Assembly: GCA_045579195.1 (NCBI GenBank)
Contig: JAZNLR010000056.1
Location: 1-21,192 of the forward strand
Direction of reading: 5' to 3'
DNA: 21,192 bases
Origin: JAZNLR01 sp045579195
Lineage (GTDB): Bacteria > Bacillota > Clostridia > Christensenellales > CAMQZB01
A model generated the notes under the pieces. It saw only the letters and a program-made list of their open reading frames with translations, ran no database searches and was not told where the DNA came from. The translations under genes were made by a program, and so were the position numbers. Shown here one piece after another: positions 6,212-13,292 of the stretch; the stretch's first letter is position 1; every line of letters starts with the position of its first letter.

Positions 6212-6814
6212 TTATTCGCCAAATTTTTTATTATATTTTAGAAAAGTTTTAAAAACGCGTCGAATATAGCGCTCCGTTTCAGAAAAAGGAACCTCTTTTA
6301 ACGTTTTTCCGTCTTCCGACCAGCGTTTTTCCTGCAACCAACCGCGCACCGTTCCCTCTCCCGCATTGTACGCCGCAAGGACAGTCTTTAAATCCGAAAA
6401 GCGCTCCGTCAAATATTTTAAGTACGCTGCGCCGAGAAGAACGTTGATTTTCGCATCAAAGAGTGCACCTTCAGAAAGCGTGATTCCCTCTCGCTCTGCC
6501 AACCAAAGCGCTGTGGAAGGAAGAAGTTGCATCAGTCCAACTGCCCCTGCACGACTGACCGCCGTTACGGAAAATCCGCTTTCCGCATAAATCACGGCAC
6601 GAATGAGATTACTTGAAACGTCGAAACGCGCAGATGCCTCTTTTATCTCGGGCTCAAAGGAAAGATTATAGATCTCTCTTTCCCGCTCAAGGAAGACGCT
6701 GAAAAGCAAGACAAGCAAAAGAAGCGATGCAAACAAAATTGAAATCTTTTTCAAGGAAAACGACCTCCCCCGCCCAAGCGGAGAAGGTCGTTTCACCGTG
6801 GACGAATCTCTCAT
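6212..6814 (-). CDS. Membrane-anchored lytic transglycosylase (SLT domain)
   Basis: The product is 200 residues from the chosen ATG. A transmembrane signal anchor at about 22-42 places the rest outside the membrane. The SLT domain (about 55-195) shows the catalytic Glu in VIYAESGF (E78), GAVGLMQLLPSTA (90-102), the NVLLGAAYLKYL helix and AAYNAGEGTV (147-156). These enzymes cleave the MurNAc-GlcNAc bond of peptidoglycan with formation of anhydro-MurNAc. The start is uncertain: ATG at 6812-6814 has GAGG 8 bases upstream, while an in-frame TTG at 6863-6865 has GGAGG only 4 bases upstream and would add 17 charged residues. It is the last gene of the polA-coaE operon; the position of an SLT gene after polA-coaE is, as I recall, common in clostridia. 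Confidence 0.88.
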   Translation of the reverse strand: MRDSSTVKRPSPLGRGRSFSLKKISILFASLLLLVLLFSVFLEREREIYNLSFEPEIKEASARFDVSSNLIRAVIYAESGFSVTAVSRAGAVGLMQLLPSTALWLAEREGITLSEGALFDAKINVLLGAAYLKYLTERFSDLKTVLAAYNAGEGTVRGWLQEKRWSEDGKTLKEVPFSETERYIRRVFKTFLKYNKKFGE

Positions 6815-6901
6815 TTTTTCATCCTCGGTATCTTTTTTAAGTTTTGCCACACTGAAGAAGCTCAAACCGCCTCCATTTTTCGGAGCTTTGCGCGCCTGCC
6901 T

Positions 6902-7984
6902 TTATTTCTCTCCGTGGAGTTTGCTGACGATCTGTTTGAGTCTTCCCTGCTTCGAAACAATTTTTCCGTTGAGTACGTCTTCTTCCGTGAAGCGTGCCAT
7001 TAAGATCTCTCGCGCTCGCTCGGCAGACTTATCGTAAGTTGCGCCACGCTGACGGTCATAAACCACGAAAATCGTTCCGTCTTCTGCCTCCACAGCATCG
7101 GGATAGGAAACGTCATTGCGCTCGTCCAGCAAGAGCCCACCCTCCCACGTTTTTCCGCCATCACGGGAAATGTGCGCCGTGAGGTTGTTGCGATAAGTAA
7201 AGTTGAAGTGATTGACCAAAAGCACGTTCCCGGACTTTAACCGACCAATGAAGAAGCGAGAACACGGCCCTTTGATTCCCGAATCCTCCGCAAACGGCCA
7301 GGTCTTTCCTCCATCGGTAGAAACACTCTTTGCTATGCCGTACTTCGTGCGCATATAAAGCTCGATTGAGCCGTCTTTCTTTTCCAAAAGCATGTGCTCG
7401 TCGTAAAGACGCTGATCTGCATCCGCCCCACCGATCAAACGGAAGGTCTCGCCGTGATCAAGGGATTCGTAAACACAAGCAAGTCTCGGCTCGCTGTCCG
7501 ACTTATAGCCTTTCACGGCTTCCGACGTTGCCGCCCATACCGCAATGGGGAAAAGCCATCGATCATCTTTGGTCACAATGGGCTTATTCAGCATGATGTC
7601 ACGACCAATATAACGCGGCGTCGTAAACTGCAACGTTTCTGCATCGGGATCTTCAATCAAGGATGCAACCACGCAATAACTCGGCATGATGGACCAAATG
7701 AACCAAACGCGTCCAAGAGGATCCGTCCAAAGCGCGGCGTCATAACAGCGGAACTCATCCCCTGCATCAGCGCACGCAACCATCTTCCAGGTCTCACCGT
7801 CATCGCTTTGATAGAGCATACAGTAATTGCCCATCTGCTCCGTTATGCCACCGCTATAAAATGTCACAAACAACCGACCTTTCTTGGTCATCGTAATTGA
7901 CGGGATACCCTGCCACTTGCGATGTTCATCGGCGTACTTTTCAAGCGCTTTGAAGTCTGTCACCAACGTGTCTTCAAATTTCAT
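6902..7984 (-). CDS. Cytoplasmic BNR/Asp-box beta-propeller protein, sialidase-like
   Basis: The product is 360 residues with no signal peptide or membrane segment. Four Asp boxes (SxDxGxTW) are visible: residues 60-66 (SDDGETW), 174-181 (SLDHGETF), 222-229 (STDGGKTW) and 273-280 (SRDGGKTW), typical of a six-bladed GH33-like propeller. The segments DEHMLLEKKDGSIELYMRT and SYPDAVEAEDGTIFVVYDRQ fit the BNR_2 family. The usual sialidase motif (F/Y)RIP is WQGIPS here (25-29), so the first arginine of the carboxylate-binding triad is missing; the substrate may not be sialic acid. It sits 14 bases after coaE in the polA operon, which is an odd place for a glycan enzyme. The ATG has GAGG 8 bases upstream. 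Confidence 0.75.
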   Translation of the reverse strand: MKFEDTLVTDFKALEKYADEHRKWQGIPSITMTKKGRLFVTFYSGGITEQMGNYCMLYQSDDGETWKMVACADAGDEFRCYDAALWTDPLGRVWFIWSIMPSYCVVASLIEDPDAETLQFTTPRYIGRDIMLNKPIVTKDDRWLFPIAVWAATSEAVKGYKSDSEPRLACVYESLDHGETFRLIGGADADQRLYDEHMLLEKKDGSIELYMRTKYGIAKSVSTDGGKTWPFAEDSGIKGPCSRFFIGRLKSGNVLLVNHFNFTYRNNLTAHISRDGGKTWEGGLLLDERNDVSYPDAVEAEDGTIFVVYDRQRGATYDKSAERAREILMARFTEEDVLNGKIVSKQGRLKQIVSKLHGEK

Positions 7985-7998
7985 TTTCTTTTCCTCAC

Positions 7999-8577
7999 TT
8001 ATTTTTTGATGGAAGCGATTGCCTCTTTCACCTTTTCTTCCAGCTCTTCCAAGCTTCCGTCATTTTCAATCACGAGAGAAGCAAGCTTTTGTTTTTCTTT
8101 ATCAGTCATCTGATTGCGAACGCGCGCATTAAACGCTTCGCGAGAAAGGCCGCTTCTTGCCTGAACGCGTGCAAACCGCGTTTCCATCGATGCCGTCACA
8201 AGCCAAACGTTGGTGAAAATCCAATGCATTCCGCTTTCAAACAGCAAGGGGATCTCTACAAAAACAACGGGCTCTCTCGTTTTTTCCGCAAGCTCAAAAA
8301 TGCGATCGTATACGCGCGGATGAGTCATATCGTTGAGCTTTTTCACACGTTCTTGACTTGAGAAAACAACTCTTCCAAGCTTGTTGCGGTTGAGCGTTCC
8401 GTCCTCGTTTAAGACGTCGCCAAACTCAGTTGCAAGATCTTCCGCCATCTCATTTGTGACGGTGTGGGCAATGCGGTCCGCATCGAGAACCGTGTACCCA
8501 AGCGAGCGCAGGATCGATCCGACCGCACTCTTTCCGCTTCCGATGCCACCCGTGATGACGACTTTACTTTGCATCAT
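7999..8577 (-). CDS. coaE: Dephospho-CoA kinase
   Basis: The product is 192 residues and catalyses the last step of coenzyme A synthesis, ATP-dependent phosphorylation of the 3'-OH of dephospho-CoA. The P-loop GGIGSGKS is at residues 10-17, LDADRIAH at about 30-37, and VFVEIPLLFESG and the LID-like RVQARSGLSREAFNARV are as in the family. Two ATG codons are adjacent (8575-8577 and 8572-8574) with GGGGGAG about 7 bases upstream, so the start lies here and not at the longer ORF start. The gene overlaps the 3' end of polA by 14 bases, which points to translational coupling. Confidence 0.95.
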   Translation of the reverse strand: MMQSKVVITGGIGSGKSAVGSILRSLGYTVLDADRIAHTVTNEMAEDLATEFGDVLNEDGTLNRNKLGRVVFSSQERVKKLNDMTHPRVYDRIFELAEKTREPVVFVEIPLLFESGMHWIFTNVWLVTASMETRFARVQARSGLSREAFNARVRNQMTDKEKQKLASLVIENDGSLEELEEKVKEAIASIKK

Positions 8578-11119
8578 ACCAACTCTCCCCCTTTGCGACA
8601 TTGCAAGTGAGCGGAACGAGCAAGGAAACAGCGCCTTCCATCTCCTCTTTCAAGATGCGACAAACTGCATCACAATCGCTCTTTTTCGCATCGACGATCA
8701 ATTCATCATGAACCTGCAAAATAAGATATGCATCAAGCTCCTCTTTTTTAAGCCGCTCCGTAACGCGCAACATCGCGATTTTGATGATGTCCGCCGCGCT
8801 TCCCTGTAAGGGCATATTCATTGCCGCGCGCTCGCCGAAGCTGCGCACGTTATAGTTAGACGAACGAATCTCACGAATCACACGACGACGCCCCGTGATG
8901 GTGGAAACGTACCCCGTGGACTTGCAAAAGGCAACGTTCTCATCCATATACGCACGCACGGAAGGATAGCGCTCGAAATAGCGCTCGATATATCCCTTTG
9001 CCTTGCGCGTCGTGATGCCAAGCTGAGACGCAAGCCCAAAATCGCTGATTCCGTAAATAATGCCAAAGTTGACAGCCTTTGCGCTTCGGCGCATATCTGC
9101 AGTGACCTCTTCCGGGCGCACCTCGAAAACCTCAGATGCGGTGCGTGCGTGAACATCTTCATCCGCACAGAAAGAGGCAACAAGCTTTTCTTCTTTTGAA
9201 AAATGCGCAAGCAGACGAAGCTCGATCTGCGAATAGTCCGCAGAGACCAAAATTCGGTCAGGAGCAGACGGAATAAAGATCTTGCGAAGGAGCCTTCCCT
9301 CCTCTGTCCGCACGGGAATATTCTGGAGATTCGGCTCAGCGGAAGAAAGTCTTCCCGTCGTTGTTGCAGCCTGCTTAAAGCGCGTGTGAATGAGGCTGGT
9401 TTTCTCATCGATCTGCGCCCCCATTCCCTCGACATACGTTCCGATCAATTTGGACAGCTGTCGGTAACGCAAGATGGGCGCAATGATGGGATGCGCCATT
9501 TCCAACTTTTCCAGGACGTCCGCGTTGGTGGAATATCCCGTCCTCATCTTTTTCCCGGGATAAGGAAGCATCAGCTTTTCAAATAAAATCTCTCCAAGCT
9601 GTTTAGGAGAATTGACGTTAAACTGCGTTCCCGCAAGTTCGTAAATCTGTTCAGTCAGCGAAGAGATCTCCGAAGTGAATCCTGTTGCAAGCTCGGACAG
9701 TATCTCTTTGGACACTTTAAAGCCACGCTCCTCCATTTCAAAGAGAACACCTGCGAGCGGGAGCTCAATGTCTGCATAGAGAGAGAAGAGCTGAAGCCCT
9801 TCCAGCTTTTCTTTGAGCTCTTTGCAGAGGAAAACCGCCGCCCCTTCAGATGCGCCCTGCATTCCATTTGATGCAAACAGCGTTGAAAGGTTGGTCACCT
9901 GCGGATCGTAATCCGCGACATACTGCATGAGCATCAGGTCGAATTTTGCTCCCTCAAGCGCCACGCCGTACGGCTTTAAACTGTGTCGAAGGGTCTTGCT
10001 GTCGAAGACGATCTTTTCCATCTTCTCGTCTTCCAAAAGAGGACGGATCGCATCGATCGCCTCGTTGAAATCCAGCCCCTCCGAGAAGAAGTCCTGTCGG
10101 ATACCGATGCGGAATTCGCAAGCCTCGTCCGCAAGGATGATATTCTCACCAATATCAACAAAGACGGGAGTTTTCAGGTCGGAAAGCGCATTTTTCAAGG
10201 ACGCAAGGTCATTGATCGCAACGCTCTTGACGGCGAGAAGTTCACTTTCCTTTTGGGCAACGCCCCCGAAAAACTGCTCGCGCTTTAAGAGCGATTTGAA
10301 TTGCATCGTTTCAAAATCGGAACGTACCGTTTCATCGAACGGCAACGTCAGAATGCAAGCGTCTTTCGACCAGTCAATGGGAACTTCTCTGCAGATGGTC
10401 GCAAGCGTTTTGCTCATAAACGCAGCATCGCGATCGGAAAGGAGCTTTTCTTTCAATTTTCCCTTAATTTCGTCAACGTGCTCGTAAACTCCGTCCACCG
10501 TTTGATAGGATACAAGCAAGGAAAGCGCCGTTTTTTCGCCAATCCCGCGAACGCCGGGGATGTTGTCGGAAGAATCCCCCATCAGCGCCTTCAAATCCAC
10601 GATCTGACTCGGCGTGAGGCCGAACTCATCCAAAAGCCCCTGCTCGTCGAGGATCTGAAGCTCGGAAATGCCCTTTTTCGTCAGGCATACGCGCGTGGTT
10701 TCGTCAATGAGCTGCAGCGCGTCGCGGTCCCCCGTCACGATAAGAGTCTCCACATCGGACTTTGATGCAACCGTTCCCAAAATATCGTCTGCTTCAAAAC
10801 CCTCTTTTTCCAAAATACAAATTCGCATATCGCGAAGAAGCTTTTTGAGCGGCTCCATCTGGGCGGCAAGCTCCTCGGGCATCCCCTTTCTCGTTGCCTT
10901 ATACCCATCGAACATCTTGTGGCGAAAAGTCGGCGCCCGAAGGTCGAACGCAACTGCAAGATGTGTGGGTTTCAAGTCGTCAAACAGGCGGAAAAGCATG
11001 TTGACAAACCCGAAAATCGCGCCCGTCGGGTTTCCCTCTCGGTCGGTCAGATTTCCGGGCGTTGCGTAAAACGCGCGATTGATCAAGCTGTTTCCGTCAA
11101 TGGCAACGAATCTTTCCAT
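8564..11119 (-). CDS. polA: DNA polymerase I
   Basis: The product is 851 residues. It has an N-terminal 5'-flap nuclease (about 1-285; D8, FEADDILG near 108-115, GDRDALQL near 130), a 3'-5' exonuclease-like region (about 300-465) and the family A polymerase with motif A DYSQIELR at 628, motif B RRSAKAVNFGIIYG at about 677-690 and motif C HDE at 804-806. In the exonuclease region the D-x-E of E. coli (D355, E357) is DIG (322-324), and the NLKYD aspartate is also missing (FDSKTLRHS). Proofreading is therefore probably lost, as in Bacillus polymerase I. The ATG at 11117-11119 has AAGGTGG 8 bases upstream; a 42-residue in-frame extension runs across the promoter and is rejected. It is first gene of the operon with coaE, the BNR protein and the lytic transglycosylase. 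Confidence 0.97.
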   Translation of the reverse strand: MERFVAIDGNSLINRAFYATPGNLTDREGNPTGAIFGFVNMLFRLFDDLKPTHLAVAFDLRAPTFRHKMFDGYKATRKGMPEELAAQMEPLKKLLRDMRICILEKEGFEADDILGTVASKSDVETLIVTGDRDALQLIDETTRVCLTKKGISELQILDEQGLLDEFGLTPSQIVDLKALMGDSSDNIPGVRGIGEKTALSLLVSYQTVDGVYEHVDEIKGKLKEKLLSDRDAAFMSKTLATICREVPIDWSKDACILTLPFDETVRSDFETMQFKSLLKREQFFGGVAQKESELLAVKSVAINDLASLKNALSDLKTPVFVDIGENIILADEACEFRIGIRQDFFSEGLDFNEAIDAIRPLLEDEKMEKIVFDSKTLRHSLKPYGVALEGAKFDLMLMQYVADYDPQVTNLSTLFASNGMQGASEGAAVFLCKELKEKLEGLQLFSLYADIELPLAGVLFEMEERGFKVSKEILSELATGFTSEISSLTEQIYELAGTQFNVNSPKQLGEILFEKLMLPYPGKKMRTGYSTNADVLEKLEMAHPIIAPILRYRQLSKLIGTYVEGMGAQIDEKTSLIHTRFKQAATTTGRLSSAEPNLQNIPVRTEEGRLLRKIFIPSAPDRILVSADYSQIELRLLAHFSKEEKLVASFCADEDVHARTASEVFEVRPEEVTADMRRSAKAVNFGIIYGISDFGLASQLGITTRKAKGYIERYFERYPSVRAYMDENVAFCKSTGYVSTITGRRRVIREIRSSNYNVRSFGERAAMNMPLQGSAADIIKIAMLRVTERLKKEELDAYLILQVHDELIVDAKKSDCDAVCRILKEEMEGAVSLLVPLTCNVAKGESWYDAK

Positions 11120-11152
11120 ACTGCAAACCACCTTTTCGGTTTTTCCTTCTTT

Positions 11153-11181
11153 ATTATACCGAAAAATGACAGTGAAAACAA
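11153..11181 (-). promoter_or_regulatory. Promoter of the polA operon
   Basis: The minus strand has -35 TTGTTT (11176-11181), a 17-base spacer and -10 TATAAT (11153-11158). An inverted repeat, ACCGAAAA (11158-11165) and TTTTCGGT (11133-11140) on the plus strand, brackets the -10 box and the transcription start. Confidence 0.6.
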
Positions 11182-11228
11182 CAAAATAAAAGAGTTTGAA
11201 AAAATTTTTGCGAGTCAAGTCAAAACTG

Positions 11229-11257
11229 TTGCAAATTTCAATCAAATGTGTTAATAT
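11229..11257 (+). promoter_or_regulatory. Promoter of tRNA-Leu(CAA)
   Basis: -35 TTGCAA (11229-11234), a 17-base spacer and -10 TAATAT (11252-11257). The mature tRNA begins 11 bases after the -10. It is divergent from the polA promoter in a 148-base gap. Confidence 0.6.
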
Positions 11258-11267
11258 ATCCTTGCTC

Positions 11268-11353
11268 GCCGAAGTGGTGGAATGGCAGACGCGATGGACT
11301 CAAAATCCATTGCCGGCAACGGTGTGCGGGTTCAAGTCCCGCCTTCGGCACCA
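11268..11353 (+). tRNA. tRNA-Leu, anticodon CAA
   Basis: The acceptor arm GCCGAAG (11268-11274) pairs with CTTCGGC (11343-11349), followed by discriminator A and encoded CCA (11351-11353). The anticodon stem ATGGA/TCCAT closes the loop CTCAAAA, so the anticodon is CAA, reading UUG. The variable arm GCCGGCAACGGTG is long, as in class II leucine tRNAs. The T-arm is CGGGTTCAAGTCCCG. Length is 86 bases. Confidence 0.96.
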
Positions 11354-11360
11354 AATAAGA

Positions 11361-11405
11361 ATAAAACGAACTTTGATGAAAAGTCAAAGTTCGTTTTATT
11401 TTTTT
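11361..11405 (+). terminator. Strong terminator after tRNA-Leu(CAA)
   Basis: A perfect 16-bp stem (11361-11376 with 11384-11399) closes a seven-base loop and runs into a T-tract up to 11405. The stem is unusually long. On the other strand it would also end in a T-rich tract, so it may act in both directions. Confidence 0.9.
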
Positions 11406-11409
11406 AAGA

Positions 11410-11499
11410 TCATTTGAGCTTACGCTTTAGGTTAAAATAATTGCCCGATAAAACTCCGTTTTCAGCTTGCAGAATATCCATTGGGGTTTCTCTAGCCAT
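11410..11499 (-). CDS. Doubtful 29-codon ORF between tRNA-Leu and the URO-D gene
   Basis: On the minus strand an ATG at 11497-11499 opens 29 codons ending in TGA at 11410-11412. AAGGG lies 11 bases upstream, and the tRNA terminator hairpin lies directly downstream in the right direction to end such a transcript. The translation begins MARETPMDILQAENG and ends in KRKLK. I do not recognise it. It could be a true small protein, the remnant of a decayed gene, or chance. An overlapping 41-codon Lys-rich frame on the same strand is equally unproven. Confidence 0.15.
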   Translation of the reverse strand: MARETPMDILQAENGVLSGNYFNLKRKLK

Positions 11500-11537
11500 T
11501 TTTTAGAATTCCCTTTCTTCTTTATGTTCAAATTCAC

Positions 11538-11566
11538 TTTCTTTTTCATGTGGAATATGATATAAT
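11538..11566 (+). promoter_or_regulatory. Promoter of the URO-D family gene
   Basis: -10 TATAAT (11561-11566) is preceded by TGA, giving an extended TGnTATAAT. A weak -35 TTTCTT (11538-11543) lies 17 bases upstream. The Shine-Dalgarno site is 15 bases further down. Confidence 0.6.
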
Positions 11567-11594
11567 CGTTTCAAACAGTTTAAGGATTCCAACA

Positions 11595-12557
11595 ATGAAC
11601 AGAAAAGAAAATTATCTCAACGCAATCTTCCGTCGCTCTCCTGAATGGGTTCCTCAAAGCGGAGAAGCCGTTATCACAGTCTATCCTCCCGTTTGTGAAC
11701 GCCCGGAGACTCCTGGAAAAGATGCCTTTGGTTGCGATTGGGCACTTGAAGAAGGAGCCCGCGGCGGAACGTATCCCACGGGAAAGAACATTGTTATAAC
11801 TGATCTTGATTCCTGGAGAGAACAAATCGTTGTCCCAGACGTTCATGCCTATGATTGGAGCGCGGCGCGCGAAAAGGCGGCATCGGTGGATCGCGACCAG
11901 TTTTTAGTCGGCGGCTTCATTGAGATGGGGATTTTTGAGCGCATCTACCTTTTGATGGGAATGGAAGAAGCTCTGATGGCCTTTTATACGGATGAAAACA
12001 CTCTTTTTGATCTTGCTTCTTTTATCGCAGATTATAAGATCGAATTCTTGAAGAAGTACCACTCGGAAGTCAAGATGGACATCCTTTGGTATGGCGACGA
12101 TTGGGGTACGCAAAGCAATCTTTTCATCTCTCCTGAAAAATGGCGCAGAATTATCAAACCGCACACAAAGCGAATTTATGATTGCGCAAAAGAACTTGGA
12201 ATCATCGTCAATCAGCATTCCTGCGGAAAAATTGAATCCATCTTTGAGGACCTCGTCGAAATGGGCGCGGACTGTTATAACCCCTGTCAGCCCTGCAACG
12301 ACCTTGCCTCTCTGAAGAAAAAGTTCGGAGAAAGGATTTGCTTTATCGGCGGCCTTGACAGCCAATTCGTTTTGGATAACGTTTCTGCAACGGCAGAGGA
12401 TGTTAAAGCGGAAGTCAAGAAAAGAATCGATGAGCTTGCTCTTCCCAACGGTGGATATATCATTGGCCCAAGTCACGAGGTTCCTTACAACGAGGAAAAG
12501 CTTCGTGCAATGAATGAAACGATCGCATCATACGGTCGCCAAATCTACACAAAATAA
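11595..12557 (+). CDS. Uroporphyrinogen decarboxylase (URO-D) superfamily protein, MtaA/cobamide-methyltransferase-like
   Basis: The product is 320 residues, a TIM-barrel protein of the URO-D superfamily. The C-terminal half shows NQHSCGKIES (H208, C210), YNPCQPCND (C231, C234) and FIGGLDSQFVL, followed by a GGYIIGPSHEVP end. The His-x-Cys plus a later Cys recalls the zinc ligands of MtaA/MtbA-type methylcobamide:CoM methyltransferases; true HemE lacks that His-Cys pair. Heme synthesis is unlikely, and no other heme gene is near. Family members in anaerobes often act on methyl groups or on unknown substrates together with corrinoid proteins, but no corrinoid protein gene is in view. AAGGA lies 8 bases before the ATG. 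It is a single-gene transcript with its own promoter and terminator. Confidence 0.75.
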   Translation: MNRKENYLNAIFRRSPEWVPQSGEAVITVYPPVCERPETPGKDAFGCDWALEEGARGGTYPTGKNIVITDLDSWREQIVVPDVHAYDWSAAREKAASVDRDQFLVGGFIEMGIFERIYLLMGMEEALMAFYTDENTLFDLASFIADYKIEFLKKYHSEVKMDILWYGDDWGTQSNLFISPEKWRRIIKPHTKRIYDCAKELGIIVNQHSCGKIESIFEDLVEMGADCYNPCQPCNDLASLKKKFGERICFIGGLDSQFVLDNVSATAEDVKAEVKKRIDELALPNGGYIIGPSHEVPYNEEKLRAMNETIASYGRQIYTK

Positions 12558-12558
12558 C

Positions 12559-12594
12559 AAACGACTCGGATCATTCCGAGTCGTTTTCTTTTCT
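12559..12594. terminator. Bidirectional terminator between the URO-D gene and the purF-like gene
   Basis: AAACGACTCGGA (12559-12570), loop TCAT, TCCGAGTCGTTT (12575-12586), then a T-rich tract (TCTTTTC). On the minus strand the same hairpin follows the stop codon of the purF-like gene and ends in a T-rich stretch. Confidence 0.88.
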
Positions 12595-13289
12595 TATTCC
12601 TTTCCGTTCCAACAGTACGTGCAGAGCTTCTCCTTTGGAAGTCCTGTTGCCGAAACGAGGTCGTCCACCGTCGGATACCGCAAGGTCGTAAACTTCAGCA
12701 TCTCACAGATGCGGTCAACCATCTTCTGATATTCTTCCGTGTTCGGGTCGGCATAGCGATCAAGTTTTTCTTTCGTGGGGTCTTCCCCTTCCAATTCACG
12801 GATAACGCGGCGCGTGATCAACTCAAGCTCCGATGTTGAGCGGGAAAAGCCCAAGTACTTACAGCTATATAAGATAGGCGGACAACCAAGACGGATATGT
12901 ACTTCGCGAACGCCGCTCTCATAGAGGAAGTCCGTCGTTTCACTGATCTGCGTTCCACGCACAATAGAGTCGTCAATCAAGAGAAGGCTCTTGTTTTCCA
13001 TCAAATCGCGAATGGGAATGAGCTTCATCTTCGCAATGAGCTCGCGCTTTGTCTGGTAAGGCGGCATGAAGGAACGCGGCCAAGTCGGCGTGTACTTCAC
13101 GAACGGGCGCGCGTAGGGAATGCCGGAGGCGTTCGCATATCCAACGGCGTGGGCAATTCCCGAATCGGGGATGCCGGCGATGTAATCTGGGTGAACGTCA
13201 TCGCGCTCTGCAAGGAGCTTACCGCAATTATATCGAACGCGCTCAACGCTGATCCCCTCGTAACTCGACGAAGGATACCCATAGTACAC
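12594..13289 (-). CDS. purF: PurF-like amidophosphoribosyltransferase, C-terminal phosphoribosyltransferase part (after in-frame TGA)
   Basis: This part is 231 residues if a GTG directly after the TGA is used as start. It holds the type I PRTase domain with the PRPP-binding loop LLLIDDSIVRGTQ, the VAGIPDSGIAHAVGYA-like loop (here YIAGIPDSGIAHA) and PRSFMPPYQTKR, as in PurF. PurF makes 5-phosphoribosylamine from PRPP and ammonia or glutamine, the first step of purine synthesis. The reading frame is the same as that of the N-terminal part, with nothing between them but one stop codon. No Shine-Dalgarno site precedes the GTG at a normal distance; the nearest AAGGA is about 25 bases upstream. Separate translation would rely on reinitiation at TGAGTG. 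No other damage is visible, so the gene is either recently mutated, read through, or split. Confidence 0.75.
   Translation of the reverse strand: MYYGYPSSSYEGISVERVRYNCGKLLAERDDVHPDYIAGIPDSGIAHAVGYANASGIPYARPFVKYTPTWPRSFMPPYQTKRELIAKMKLIPIRDLMENKSLLLIDDSIVRGTQISETTDFLYESGVREVHIRLGCPPILYSCKYLGFSRSTSELELITRRVIRELEGEDPTKEKLDRYADPNTEEYQKMVDRICEMLKFTTLRYPTVDDLVSATGLPKEKLCTYCWNGKE
13252..13276 (-). other. Stem-loop 13 bases downstream of the in-frame UGA
   Basis: On the minus strand ATCCTTCGT (13268-13276) pairs with ACGAGGGGAT (13252-13261) around the loop CGAGTT, with one bulged G and one G-U pair. Stem-loops at this distance can favour stop-codon read-through. It loosely fits the bacterial SECIS pattern (G in the first two loop bases), but that pattern is permissive. 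Confidence 0.35.
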
Positions 13290-13292
13290 TCA
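13290..13292 (-). other. In-frame TGA interrupting the purF-like gene
   Basis: The minus strand reads TGC ACA TTC CTT TGA GTG TAC TAT, translating CTFL-stop-VYYGYP. In homologues I remember, this stretch is FLWVYYGYP, so the stop replaces a tryptophan codon and differs from TGG by one base. Both sides are intact. TGA is clearly used as stop by other genes of this window, so a genome-wide reassignment is not supported. Confidence 0.8.

Noticed and set aside
8381..8809. Plus-strand frame across the coaE/polA junction (and other frames antisense to polA at 9203, 9927 and 10301)
   Set aside because: No domain, no ribosome binding site, and complete overlap with well-supported genes on the other strand.
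11120..11245. 42-residue N-terminal extension of polA
   Set aside because: It crosses the TATAAT promoter, is Phe-rich and low-complexity, and the polymerase I family begins at MERFVAIDGN.
11268..11405. Integration site of a mobile element at tRNA-Leu(CAA)
   Set aside because: No integrase, no repeated tRNA 3' end and no att-like direct repeat could be found downstream in the window.
13290..13292. Selenocysteine at the purF UGA
   Set aside because: The position is recalled as Trp, not Cys, in homologues, and the downstream hairpin fits the SECIS pattern only loosely; no sel genes are in the window.
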